From NCBI GenBank assembly GCA_025458865.1, contig JALORP010000042.1:1-41283 (forward strand): a stretch of DNA of 41,283 nucleotides, written 5' to 3'. Position numbers and translations under genes: made by a program. The notes below the pieces were generated by a model. The model was not told where the DNA came from. It saw only the letters and a program-made list of their open reading frames with translations, and did no database searches. This document shows positions 19,101 to 30,898 of the stretch, piece by piece (the stretch's first letter is position 1; each line of letters opens with the position of its first letter). Origin of the DNA: Steroidobacteraceae bacterium. GTDB taxonomy: Bacteria > Pseudomonadota > Gammaproteobacteria > Steroidobacterales > Steroidobacteraceae.

Positions 19101-21854
19101 ATGAACGCGGCGAGCCCCCTGCAGCCCGAGCAGCCCTATCGCCTTCCGGCGGAAGGCGTGCTGTCGGGCCTTGGATCCACGCCGGAGGGACTGTCCGACC
19201 GCGAGGCCGGCGACCGCCTCGCGCGGCACGGGCCGAACGAGATCCCCGAGCGCACCCGCCCGGCGTGGCTGCGGCTCCTGCTGCAGTTCCACAACGCGAT
19301 GATCTACATCCTGCTCGCGGCCGCGGCCGTCACGGGGCTGCTGCTGCGCGAGACCGTGGACACGGCCGTCATCCTCGGCGTGGTCGTGCTCAACGTGATC
19401 ATCGGCTTCATCCAGGAAGGCAAGGCGGAAGCCGCAATCGCCGCCCTCAAGCGCATGATCGTGTCCGAGTCGACGGTGCTGCGCGACGGCCGGCCCCGCG
19501 TCGTGCCCACGCGGGAACTCGTGCCCGGCGACATCGTGCTGCTGGAGGCCGGCAACCGCGTGCCGGCCGACCTGCGCCTGCTCGAGGCCCGCAACCTCTA
19601 CGCCGACGAGGCCGCGCTCACCGGCGAGTCCGTGCCCGTCGGCAAGCACACGGACGCGATCGAGCGGCCGAACCTCGGCCCCGGCGACCAGCGCAACATG
19701 GCCTTCAGCGGCACCTTCGTCACGCGCGGCAGCGGCAAGGGTGTCGTCGTCTCCACGGCGCTCGGCACGGAGTTCGGCCGCATCGCCGCGCTCATGCAGG
19801 CGACGCCGGCGATCGTCACGCCGCTGGTGCGCAAGATCGACGAGTTCACGCGCTTCCTGATGGTGGCGATCCTCGTGCTCGCCGCCATCAACTTCGGCCT
19901 CGGGCTGTGGTTCGATTTCCCGCTCGGCTATTCCTTCCTCGCGTCGGTGTCGCTCGCCGTCGCGGCCATCCCGGAGATGCTGCCGGCACTCGTGATCGCG
20001 ATCCTCGCGCTCGCCTCCACCGCGATGGCGAAGCGCCAGGCGCTGATCCGCAAGCTGCCGGCCGCCGAGACGCTCGGCTGCGCCTCGGTGATCTGCTCGG
20101 ACAAGACCGGCACGCTCACGCGCAACGAGATGACGGTGGTGCGGCTGTTCGCCGGCGGCCGCCGCTACCGCGTGACCGGCGCCGGCTACGAGCCGCGCGG
20201 CGAGTTCCTGCTGGACGGCGCGCCGGTGAACTTCGAGCTGGAGCCTGCCGAGGCGCGCGAGACGCTGCGTGCGGCGGCCTGGTGCAACGACACGGTGCTC
20301 GAATCGCGCGACGGTCGCTACACGATCCTAGGCGACCCGACCGAGGGGGCGCTCGTCGTCGCCGCGGCGAAGGCCGGACTGCCGCCGGCGGCGGCGCGGC
20401 TCGACGTCATCCCCTTCGATTCCGCCAGCCGCTACATGGCCACGCTGCACGAGGGCGAGGACTGCAACCTCCTCCTCGTGAAGGGTTCGCCGGAGACGGT
20501 GCTCGGCTTCTGCGACACCGCCCTCGTGGGCGGTGAGGCAGCGCCGGTCGAGCGTGAGGCCGTGCTCGCCGAGGTCGAGGACATGGCCGGCGAGGCGCTC
20601 AGGGTCCTCGGCAAGGCCTACAAGCGGGTGCCGAAGAGCCAGACGACGCTCTCCGCCGACGACCTGCGCGGGCTGACCTTCCTGGGCCTCGCCGGGATGA
20701 TCGATCCGCCGCGGGTCGAGGTGATCGACGCGGTGCGCCAGTGCCGCGACGCGGGCATCCGCGTCGTCATGATCACGGGCGACCATGCCGCCACCGCCCG
20801 CGCCGTGGCCGGCGAGATCGGCATCGGCGACGGCGAGGTGCTGACCGGCGAGGCGGTCGGGCAGATGGACGACGACGCCCTGCACGAGGCGGTCGGCCGG
20901 GTTTCCGTGTACGCCCGCAGCGCGCCCGAGCACAAGCTCAGGATCGCGCAGCAGCTGCAGCGCCGCGGCGCGATCGTCGCCATGACCGGCGACGGCGTGA
21001 ACGACGCGCCGGCGCTCAAGGCCGCCGACATCGGCGTCGCCATGGGCATCGCCGGCACGGAGGTCAGCAAGGAGTCGGCGGACATGGTGCTCGCCGACGA
21101 CAACTTCGCCACCATCGTGTCGGCCATCGAGGAGGGCCGCCACGCCTGGAAGAACTTCCAGAAAGCCGTCTTGTACACGCTGCCCACCAACGGCGGGCAG
21201 GCGCTGCTGGTGCTGGGCGCCATCCTGCTCGCGCCGCTGATGACGCTGTTCGCGGTGCGCCTGCCGCTCGAGCCCATACACATCCTGTGGGTCAACCTGG
21301 CGGACTCGGTGTTCCTGACGCTGCCGCTGATGATGGAGCCGAAGGAACGCGGCCTCCTCGCCGGCCCGCCGCGGGATCCCAACGAGCCGGTCGCCAACCG
21401 GCTGTTCTTCGAGCGCGTGACCCTGGTCTCCGTGCTGATGGCGGCGGTGGGATTCGCCACCTACTGGTGGTTCGGCTCGCCGGCTCTCGCCGCGGACGAC
21501 CCGACGCGGGTCGCCGACGAGACGCTGCTTCGGCAGGCGCAGTCCGCGGCGTTCATTTCCATCCAGCTGCTGCACATCGGATTCCTGGCCACTGCGCGCT
21601 CAATCTACCGATCCGCCTTCACCTTCAGCCCATTCTCGAACCCCTGGGTGCTGCTCGGCGTGGGCGTCACGGTCGCCTGCATGCTGCTGATCGTCTACGT
21701 GCCGGTCCTGCAGCCGGTGTTCCGCACTGCGCCGATCCCGCTCGAATGGTGGCCGGTGATCCTGCTCGGGCTGTTCCCCGGTTTCATCGGCGTGGAGATC
21801 GACAAGGCGCTGCGCGGCCGGGGCCAGGCCGTGCCCGGGGCAACACCGGGTTGA
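19101..21854 (+). CDS. P-type cation-transporting ATPase (P2-like)
   Basis: 917 residues. Order of domains: N-terminal cation-ATPase domain, membrane helices M1-M2, actuator domain with TGES (174-177), M3-M4 with the helix break IPEMLP, phosphorylation site DKTGTLT (Asp334), nucleotide domain (KGSPETV), MITGDH, MTGDGVNDAPAL and six C-terminal helices. It couples ATP hydrolysis to cation movement across the inner membrane. The ion is uncertain. M4 keeps the Glu of Ca2+ pumps, but M6 reads WVNLADSVFLTLPLMMEPKE instead of the Ca2+-pump pattern NLxTDGLPA, so the Asp is one position closer to the Asn. That resembles uncharacterised Na+/K+/H+-like members more than SERCA. The upstream ribosome site is weak. 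Confidence 0.92.
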   Translation: MNAASPLQPEQPYRLPAEGVLSGLGSTPEGLSDREAGDRLARHGPNEIPERTRPAWLRLLLQFHNAMIYILLAAAAVTGLLLRETVDTAVILGVVVLNVIIGFIQEGKAEAAIAALKRMIVSESTVLRDGRPRVVPTRELVPGDIVLLEAGNRVPADLRLLEARNLYADEAALTGESVPVGKHTDAIERPNLGPGDQRNMAFSGTFVTRGSGKGVVVSTALGTEFGRIAALMQATPAIVTPLVRKIDEFTRFLMVAILVLAAINFGLGLWFDFPLGYSFLASVSLAVAAIPEMLPALVIAILALASTAMAKRQALIRKLPAAETLGCASVICSDKTGTLTRNEMTVVRLFAGGRRYRVTGAGYEPRGEFLLDGAPVNFELEPAEARETLRAAAWCNDTVLESRDGRYTILGDPTEGALVVAAAKAGLPPAAARLDVIPFDSASRYMATLHEGEDCNLLLVKGSPETVLGFCDTALVGGEAAPVEREAVLAEVEDMAGEALRVLGKAYKRVPKSQTTLSADDLRGLTFLGLAGMIDPPRVEVIDAVRQCRDAGIRVVMITGDHAATARAVAGEIGIGDGEVLTGEAVGQMDDDALHEAVGRVSVYARSAPEHKLRIAQQLQRRGAIVAMTGDGVNDAPALKAADIGVAMGIAGTEVSKESADMVLADDNFATIVSAIEEGRHAWKNFQKAVLYTLPTNGGQALLVLGAILLAPLMTLFAVRLPLEPIHILWVNLADSVFLTLPLMMEPKERGLLAGPPRDPNEPVANRLFFERVTLVSVLMAAVGFATYWWFGSPALAADDPTRVADETLLRQAQSAAFISIQLLHIGFLATARSIYRSAFTFSPFSNPWVLLGVGVTVACMLLIVYVPVLQPVFRTAPIPLEWWPVILLGLFPGFIGVEIDKALRGRGQAVPGATPG

Positions 21855-21874
21855 CCTGCCTAGCGGCGGCAAGC

Positions 21875-21900
21875 CCCCGCGCGCACCGGCGCGCGCGGGG
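21875..21900. repeat. GC-rich inverted repeat downstream of the cation ATPase gene
   Basis: CCCCGCGCGC / GCGCGCGGGG, 10 bp with a 6-nt loop, 21 nt after the ATPase stop. There is no T run, so a classical intrinsic terminator is not supported. It could still slow polymerase or protect the 3' end. Confidence 0.5.
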
Positions 21901-21948
21901 CGCGTCCGCTAGACTCCTGGATCACCGGACAGCAAAGGGACAGCGCCA

Positions 21949-23715
21949 GTGCCGCACGACACGACGCTCATCGCCACCATTGCCGCCGGGTTCGTGCTGG
22001 CCTTCGCCTTCGGGTTCGTTGCCGTCCGCCTCAGGCTTCCGCCGCTCGTCGGCTACCTGGCGGCCGGCGTCATGATCGGGCCGTTCACGCCCGGGTTTGT
22101 CGGCGACATCGGCCTGGCGGGCCAGCTCGCCGAGATCGGCGTGATCCTGCTGATGTTCGGCGTGGGCCTGCACTTCTCCATAAAGGACCTGCTGGCGGTG
22201 CGCCGGATCGCCATTCCCGGCGCCGTCGGCCAGATCCTCACCGCGACGCTGATCGGGGCGGCCGTTGCCCACCTGTGGGGCTGGAGCCTCGCGGCCGGCC
22301 TCACCTTCGGGCTCGCGCTGTCCGTGGCGAGCACGGTGGTGCTGCTGCGCGCGCTGGAGCAGCAGCGCAAGCTTGAGACGCCCGTCGGCCGCATCGCGGT
22401 CGGCTGGCTGATCGTCGAGGACCTGGCGATGGTCCTGGCGCTGGTGCTCCTGCCCGCGCTCGCAGAATCCTTCGGCGGCGCCGCAGGCGGCGGCGCGGCC
22501 GCCGCCGTCGCCGGCAGTCCCTGGATGGCGCTCGCATTGACGCTCGGCAAGGTCGCCGCGTTCGTCGCGGCAGCGCTCGTGGTCGGCATCCGCGTGGTGC
22601 CGTGGCTCCTCGAGCGCGTCGCCCGCACCGGCTCCAGGGAGCTCTTCACGCTGTCGGTGCTGGCCACCGCGCTCGGCATCGCCTTCGGCTCGGCCGCCCT
22701 CTTCGGCGTCTCGTTCGCGCTCGGCGCCTTCTTCGCCGGAGTCATCCTGAGCGAGTCCGAATTGAGCCACCGTGCCGCGGAGGACTCGCTCCCGCTGCAG
22801 GACGCCTTCGCGGTCCTGTTCTTCGTCTCGGTCGGCATGCTTTTCGACCCTTCCATCCTGCTTCGCGAGCCGCTCGCGGTGCTGGCCGTGGTGCTGATCA
22901 TCGTCATCGGCAAGTCGCTGGCGGCCTTCGCCATCGTGCTCGCCTTCCGCCATCCCGTCGGCACGGCGCTCACGGTCTCGGCGAGCCTGGCGCAGATCGG
23001 CGAGTTCTCGTTCATCCTGGCCAGCCTCGGCATCGCGCTGAACCTCCTGCCGCCGGAATCCCGCGACCTCATCCTCGCCGGCGCGCTGATCTCGATCACA
23101 TTGAACCCGTTCGTCTTCGCGGCCATCCCGGCCACCGAGCGCTGGCTGCGCCAGCGGCCGCGCCTGCTCGCGTTCCTGGAGCGCACGCCTGGCGAGGCCG
23201 CGGGACGCGACGAGGCGCCTGCCGGGATGCGCGACCATGCGATCGTGATCGGCCACGGCCGCGTCGGAGGCGCCATCACGCCCGTGCTCGCCGCCGAGGG
23301 GCTGCCGTTCCTCGTGGTCGACCGCGACCGGCAGCGCTTCGAAGTGCTGTCGAAACTCGGCATGCCGGTGATCTACGGCGATGCCTCGATCCCCGGCGTG
23401 CTCGAGTCCGCCGGCGTTCGCCGCGCGAGGCTCCTGGTCGTGGCGACGCCGGACTCGTTCCTGACGCGGCGGGCGGTGGAGATCGCGCGCGCCGCGAATC
23501 CCGGCATCGAGATCGTGGTGCGCACGCACAGCTACGCCGAGTTCGAGCGGCTGCGCAGCGAGCACCGCGGGACCATCGTCATGGGCGAGCACGAGCTCGC
23601 CCGGGCCATGCTGCTGCATGCGCTGCGCCATTTCGGGGTGCCGCGCGAGCGGGCGCAGCTGCTCGTGCAGGACGAGCCTGGCGCCCAGGTCGAGGTGGAC
23701 GCGGACCGGCGCTAG
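21949..23715 (+). CDS. Kef/YbaL-type monovalent cation:proton antiporter (CPA2 family)
   Basis: 588 residues. The first about 400 form a Na+/H+-exchanger (CPA2) membrane domain with some 12-13 helices (LPPLVGYLAAGVMIGPFTPG, EIGVILLMFGVGLHFS, WLIVEDLAMVLALVLLP, LGAFFAGVILSESE). From about residue 427 an RCK/TrkA-N domain begins with IVIGHGRVGG and VDRDRQRFE and is likely to bind NAD(H) or another nucleotide. This is the architecture of YbaL/KefB-like K+ efflux systems. The start is a GTG at 21949 with AAAGGGA upstream, and GCTAGACT at 21908-21915 is a possible -10. It converges with atpC and probably belongs to a cation-homeostasis pair with the ATPase upstream. Confidence 0.9.
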   Translation: MPHDTTLIATIAAGFVLAFAFGFVAVRLRLPPLVGYLAAGVMIGPFTPGFVGDIGLAGQLAEIGVILLMFGVGLHFSIKDLLAVRRIAIPGAVGQILTATLIGAAVAHLWGWSLAAGLTFGLALSVASTVVLLRALEQQRKLETPVGRIAVGWLIVEDLAMVLALVLLPALAESFGGAAGGGAAAAVAGSPWMALALTLGKVAAFVAAALVVGIRVVPWLLERVARTGSRELFTLSVLATALGIAFGSAALFGVSFALGAFFAGVILSESELSHRAAEDSLPLQDAFAVLFFVSVGMLFDPSILLREPLAVLAVVLIIVIGKSLAAFAIVLAFRHPVGTALTVSASLAQIGEFSFILASLGIALNLLPPESRDLILAGALISITLNPFVFAAIPATERWLRQRPRLLAFLERTPGEAAGRDEAPAGMRDHAIVIGHGRVGGAITPVLAAEGLPFLVVDRDRQRFEVLSKLGMPVIYGDASIPGVLESAGVRRARLLVVATPDSFLTRRAVEIARAANPGIEIVVRTHSYAEFERLRSEHRGTIVMGEHELARAMLLHALRHFGVPRERAQLLVQDEPGAQVEVDADRR

Positions 23716-23803
23716 GCACGCCGGAATCGGAAATCGCTGTCGGCAGGGATTGCGCGAGACTCACCGGCCTCGCCGTCGGGGCGTGCCGCGCCGAGGCAGG
23801 CTC

Positions 23804-24229
23804 TCAGCCGCCCTTCATCTTGCGCAGCTTCTCGATGGCCTTCAGCTGGGCCGCCGCGCGCGCGAGCTCGGCCTGCGCCTCGGCGACTTCCATCGCGCCG
23901 GTGCGGTCGCGCAGCATTTCCTCGGCGCGCTGCTTGGCCGAAAGCGCCGCCGCCTCGTCGAGGTCGCGGGCGCGGGCCGCGGTGTCGGCCAGCACCGTCA
24001 CCATCTTCGGCTGGATCTCGACGCCGCCGCCGCCGATCCAGAACAGCTGCTCCTCCCCGCCGGGCGTCTTCACCCGCACCTCGCCCGCGCGCAGTGCGGT
24101 CAGCAGCGGCGCGTGGCGCGGCGCGATGCCGATGTCACCCATGACGGCCGGCACGAACACCATCTCCGCCGGGCCGGAAAAGATCTCGCCCTCGGCGCTG
24201 ACGATGTCGACGTGGATGGTGTTGGCCAT
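23804..24229 (-). CDS. atpC: F1Fo ATP synthase epsilon subunit
   Basis: 141 residues. N-terminal beta-sandwich (VDIVSAEGEIFSGPAEMVFVPAVMGDIGIAPRHAPLLTAL) followed by a C-terminal helical hairpin rich in Ala/Glu/Arg, as expected for epsilon, the rotor and inhibitory subunit of F1. It is the last gene of the operon and starts 8 nt after the atpD stop. It is intact, unlike atpD just upstream. Confidence 0.96.
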   Translation of the reverse strand: MANTIHVDIVSAEGEIFSGPAEMVFVPAVMGDIGIAPRHAPLLTALRAGEVRVKTPGGEEQLFWIGGGGVEIQPKMVTVLADTAARARDLDEAAALSAKQRAEEMLRDRTGAMEVAEAQAELARAAAQLKAIEKLRKMKGG

Positions 24230-24235
24230 GGTCTA

Positions 24236-25522
<1,287 letters not shown>

Positions 25523-25546
25523 CTAGTCCTCTGCCAATTCGATGTC

Positions 25547-25575
25547 GGGGACGGTCCCCTGCGGGGACGGTCCCC
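25547..25575. repeat. Double GGGGAC-N-GTCCCC palindrome between atpG and atpD
   Basis: Two identical 13-mers GGGGACGGTCCCC separated by 3 nt, beginning 1 nt after the atpG TAG stop. Each is a palindrome. Alternatively the two copies pair with each other over 12 of 13 positions with a 3-nt loop. The core is the same as at 7951-7979 and 32427-32437. There is no T run. Confidence 0.85.
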
Positions 25576-25576
25576 T

Positions 25577-26434
25577 CTAAACCGCTGCGGCGCCGCCGAC
25601 GATCTCCGAGATTTCCTTGGTGATCGACGCCTGGCGCGCCTTGTTGTAGATGAGCTGCAGCTCGTCGATGAGCTTGCCCGCGTTGTCCGTCGCGCTCTTC
25701 ATCGCCACCATGCGGGCGGCCTGCTCGCAGGCCATGTTCTCGACCACGCCCTGGTAAACCTGCGACTCGATGTAGCGCATCATGTAGCCGTCGATCAGCT
25801 CGGCGGCGGTCGGCTCGTAGATGTAGTCCCAGCGCTCCTGCAGCTCCGACGCGTCGAGCGTCTCGGCGGGCAGCAGCTGCCGCTGCTCCGGCCGCTGGGT
25901 CATCGTGTTGACGAACGTGTTGGACACCATCACGAGGCGGTCGATCCTGCCCTCGCGGTACATGTCGAGCATCGCCGTGATCAGGCCCAGCAGCGCCGAG
26001 AGGTGCGGCTTGTCGCCGAGGTGCGTGGTGCTCGCTACGATCGGCAGCTTCAGGCGGCGGAAGAACTGCTGCGCCTTCGTGCCGATCAGGGCGACGTGGG
26101 CTTCCTTGCCCTGCTGCTGCAGCTCGCGGACCAGGGACAGCGTGCTCTTGAATCCGTTGATGTTGAGCGAGCCGCACAGGCCGCGGTCGGCGCTGATGAC
26201 GATGATGCCGACCGACTTGACCTCGCGCTCGACCAGGAACGGATGGCGGAACTCGGGGTTGGCGAGGCGGATGTGGCCGATCACCTTGCGGATGCGCTCG
26301 GCGTACGGGCGCGCGGCCCGCATGCGCTCCTGCGCGCGGCGCATCTTGCTCGCAGAGACCATCTCCATGGCCTTGGTGATCTTCTGCGTGCTCTTGATGC
26401 TCGCGATCTTGCTGCGGATTTCTGCGCCTGCCAT
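25577..26434 (-). CDS. atpG: F1Fo ATP synthase gamma subunit
   Basis: 285 residues, the usual length. The N-terminal coiled-coil helix ([29 protein letters not shown]) and the C-terminal helix ([36 protein letters not shown]) are the highly conserved parts that form the rotor shaft inside the alpha3beta3 ring. The middle Rossmann-like part has [11 protein letters not shown]. It starts 16 nt after atpA and ends in TAG directly before the double palindrome. Confidence 0.97.
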   Translation of the reverse strand: MAGAEIRSKIASIKSTQKITKAMEMVSASKMRRAQERMRAARPYAERIRKVIGHIRLANPEFRHPFLVEREVKSVGIIVISADRGLCGSLNINGFKSTLSLVRELQQQGKEAHVALIGTKAQQFFRRLKLPIVASTTHLGDKPHLSALLGLITAMLDMYREGRIDRLVMVSNTFVNTMTQRPEQRQLLPAETLDASELQERWDYIYEPTAAELIDGYMMRYIESQVYQGVVENMACEQAARMVAMKSATDNAGKLIDELQLIYNKARQASITKEISEIVGGAAAV

Positions 26435-26450
26435 GGGGTTTCTTCCGTGC

Positions 26451-27974
<1,524 letters not shown>

Positions 27975-27989
27975 TGAGCAGTTCCTTCG

Positions 27990-28526
27990 TTATGCGGTCA
28001 TCGTCGCGGCGAGGCGCGCGAGGCGCCCCTTGAGCGACCCGTCCACGACGAGGTCGCCCGCGCGGACGATGGCGCCCCCTACCAGGGAGGCGTCGATGCG
28101 GGTGTGAACTCGGACCTGGCGCTTGAGACGCCGCTCCAGGGCCGCGACGAGGCGCTGTTCCTGCGCGGGGGCGACCGGCATGGCGGCGACGAGCTCGACG
28201 TCCACCACGCCCTCCGCCTCGGCGCGGAGCTCCTCGTACTGCGCGGTGATCTCGGGCAGCAGCCCGAGCCGGCGGTTCGAGGCCAGCGTCTGCAGGAAGT
28301 TGCGGCCGTGCTCGTCGGCGGCCGGCCCGGCGGCCTCGACGAGCAGCGCGACGAGCTGGTCGCTGCCCACGTGCGGGCTGCCGAGGAGCGCGCCGACCCG
28401 CGGGTCTGCGACGACGGCGGCGGCAGCCCCGAGCAGCGCCGACCACTGCGGCAGCGCGCCGTGCTGCTGCGCGAAGCCGAAGGCGGCGCGCGCGTAGGGC
28501 CGGGCGATGGTGGCCTTCTCAGCCAT
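27990..28526 (-). CDS. atpH: F1Fo ATP synthase delta subunit
   Basis: 178 residues. N-terminal helical domain [21 protein letters not shown] and C-terminal segment [24 protein letters not shown] are typical of delta/OSCP, which ties the peripheral stalk to the top of F1. It follows atpF after 11 nt and precedes atpA by 15 nt. Confidence 0.95.
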   Translation of the reverse strand: MAEKATIARPYARAAFGFAQQHGALPQWSALLGAAAAVVADPRVGALLGSPHVGSDQLVALLVEAAGPAADEHGRNFLQTLASNRRLGLLPEITAQYEELRAEAEGVVDVELVAAMPVAPAQEQRLVAALERRLKRQVRVHTRIDASLVGGAIVRAGDLVVDGSLKGRLARLAATMTA

Positions 28527-28537
28527 GGGAGCCTCCG

Positions 28538-29017
28538 TCAGCCCCGCTCGAGTTCGGCGGCGAGCTGGTCGAGCAGGTCGGCGTGGGCCTTGGCGTCGAC
28601 CTCGCGGCCCAGCACCTTGCCTGCGCCGGCGAGCGCGAGCGCCGCCACGTCGCGGCGCAGCGCGTCACGCGCCCTCGCGCTCTCGGTCGAGACCTCGGCG
28701 CGCGCGGCGGAGACCAGCCGCTCGCCCTCGGCGACGGCCGTCTGCTTGGCCTCGTCGATCAGCTCGTTGCCGCGCTTCTGGGCCTGGTCCACGAGCTGCA
28801 TCGCGCGCTCGCGCGCCTCGCGCATGGCGTCCCCGGCCCTGGCCTTGGCCTCCTCGAGGTCCTTCTGGCCGCGGTCGGCGGCGGCGAGGCCGGCGGCGAT
28901 CTTCTTCTGCCGCTCCTCGATGGCGCCAAGCAGCGGCGGCCAGATGAACTTCCAGGTGAACCAGACCAGGACGAGGAATCCCAGCAGCTGGCCGATGATC
29001 GTGGCGTTGATGGTCAT
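28538..29017 (-). CDS. atpF: F1Fo ATP synthase subunit b
   Basis: 159 residues. One N-terminal membrane helix (IIGQLLGFLVLVWFTWKFIWPPL) followed by a long charged, Ala-rich coiled coil (EERQKKIAAGLAAADRGQKDLEEAKARAG...). It is the peripheral stalk that holds F1 against subunit a. Start ATG with initial residues MTINATIIGQ as in E. coli (MNLNATILGQ). Confidence 0.96.
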   Translation of the reverse strand: MTINATIIGQLLGFLVLVWFTWKFIWPPLLGAIEERQKKIAAGLAAADRGQKDLEEAKARAGDAMREARERAMQLVDQAQKRGNELIDEAKQTAVAEGERLVSAARAEVSTESARARDALRRDVAALALAGAGKVLGREVDAKAHADLLDQLAAELERG

Positions 29018-29054
29018 GGCACCGTCCCCCGGACGTGCTGGCGGTCGGAGTCGA

Positions 29055-30176
<1,122 letters not shown>

Positions 30177-30199
30177 CTACGAACCCCCTGCGTGCCGCC

Positions 30200-30592
30200 T
30201 CAGCGCCGCGATAGCGGCAGGCGCGGCGCGCCCCAGTACCCAGCAAACGTCGCGACGTAGGCCACAAGCACCGCCGCCGGCACCGCGCGCGGCGCGCCGA
30301 ACGCGACGATCAGCAGCGCGATGGACAGCGCCACCTTGAGGAACTGCCCGAGGTAGAAACCCCAGGCGATCCGGGTCGCGCTCGCGCCTTCCGGGTAGCG
30401 GAAGACCGCCAGGACCATCAAGGCTGTCGCAGCCATGCCGATGCCGCCGCCCCGCAGGGCCGAGATCGCGGCTTCCTGTCCCAATCCGAGCCCGCAGGCC
30501 GCGGCGACCAGCGCGGTGATGATCCCCTGCACGAGCACGATCCGCATCGCGGATTTTCGCTCGGCCTGGGTTCGGGTCAGGCGCAGGGTCAC
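30200..30592 (-). CDS. atpI: ATP synthase protein I (AtpI)
   Basis: 130 residues with the GTG start at 30590-30592; an ATG at 30545-30547 is the alternative. An open frame continues upstream through the leader terminator (30606-30645), so a longer start is unlikely. Four hydrophobic helices: RIVLVQGIITALVAAACGLG, GGIGMAATALMVLAVFRYP, WGFYLGQFLKVALSIALLIVAFG and VPAAVLVAYVATFAGYW. The pattern RRxRxQ..ERK-(x)-RIVLxQ matches gammaproteobacterial AtpI, thought to help c-ring assembly or Mg2+/Ca2+ handling. It is the first gene of the atp operon. No clear ribosome site precedes either start. Confidence 0.85.
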   Translation of the reverse strand: MTLRLTRTQAERKSAMRIVLVQGIITALVAAACGLGLGQEAAISALRGGGIGMAATALMVLAVFRYPEGASATRIAWGFYLGQFLKVALSIALLIVAFGAPRAVPAAVLVAYVATFAGYWGAPRLPLSRR

Positions 30593-30605
30593 GCTCGAAG
30601 GAGAC

Positions 30606-30645
30606 AAAAAAGCCACTTCCGCGACGGTAAGGCCCCCGAAGTGGC
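30606..30645 (-). terminator. Intrinsic terminator / attenuator in the atp operon leader
   Basis: Minus strand GCCACTTC (30645-30638) pairs perfectly with GAAGTGGC (30619-30612) and is followed by TTTTTT (30611-30606). It lies between the promoter at 30689-30717 and atpI. No minus-strand gene lies upstream that needs terminating, because the neighbouring M20 gene is divergent. It would therefore act on the atp transcript itself. Confidence 0.7.
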
Positions 30646-30653
30646 GACATCGT

Positions 30654-30674
30654 GGCCCGGCACCAGGCCGGGCC
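30654..30674 (-). promoter_or_regulatory. First leader hairpin of the atp transcript
   Basis: GGCCCGGC / GCCGGGCC, 8 bp all G-C with a 5-nt loop, about 8 nt downstream of the predicted transcription start and 8 nt before the terminator stem. Its arms contain GGCC runs that could compete with the GGGGGCC loop of the following hairpin. Confidence 0.6.
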
Positions 30675-30688
30675 CGCAAAGCCGCCGT

Positions 30689-30717
30689 AGTCTAGCGGTC
30701 TTTTTGCACTGCTTCAA
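30689..30717 (-). promoter_or_regulatory. Sigma70 promoter of the atp operon
   Basis: TTGAAG (-35, 30717-30712), exactly 17 nt, then TAGACT (-10, 30694-30689), inside CCGCTAGACTACGG. Predicted start near 30682. It lies in the divergent gap between atpI and the M20 peptidase gene, in the orientation of the atp operon. Confidence 0.75.
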
Positions 30718-30898
30718 GGAAGCTGGGACAGGCAACGCCGGCTTCCCGGCCATGCCCCGCGCCCGCATACTGCCCCCGCCGTCCGCGCCAAGAGCATCGC
30801 GTCCGGCCGACAAAGTCTTTCATGTTCAATTGGTTGCGGCTTTCTTGCGCCGCGCCGGCAGGAAGTCCTCGACCCTCCCGCCCGCCAAAGGAGCCCCG

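Noticed and set aside
30593..30898. N-terminal extensions of AtpI and of the M20 peptidase across their shared gap
   Set aside because: They would run through the promoter, hairpins and terminator, and the M20 signal peptide starts at 30899 with its own ribosome site.
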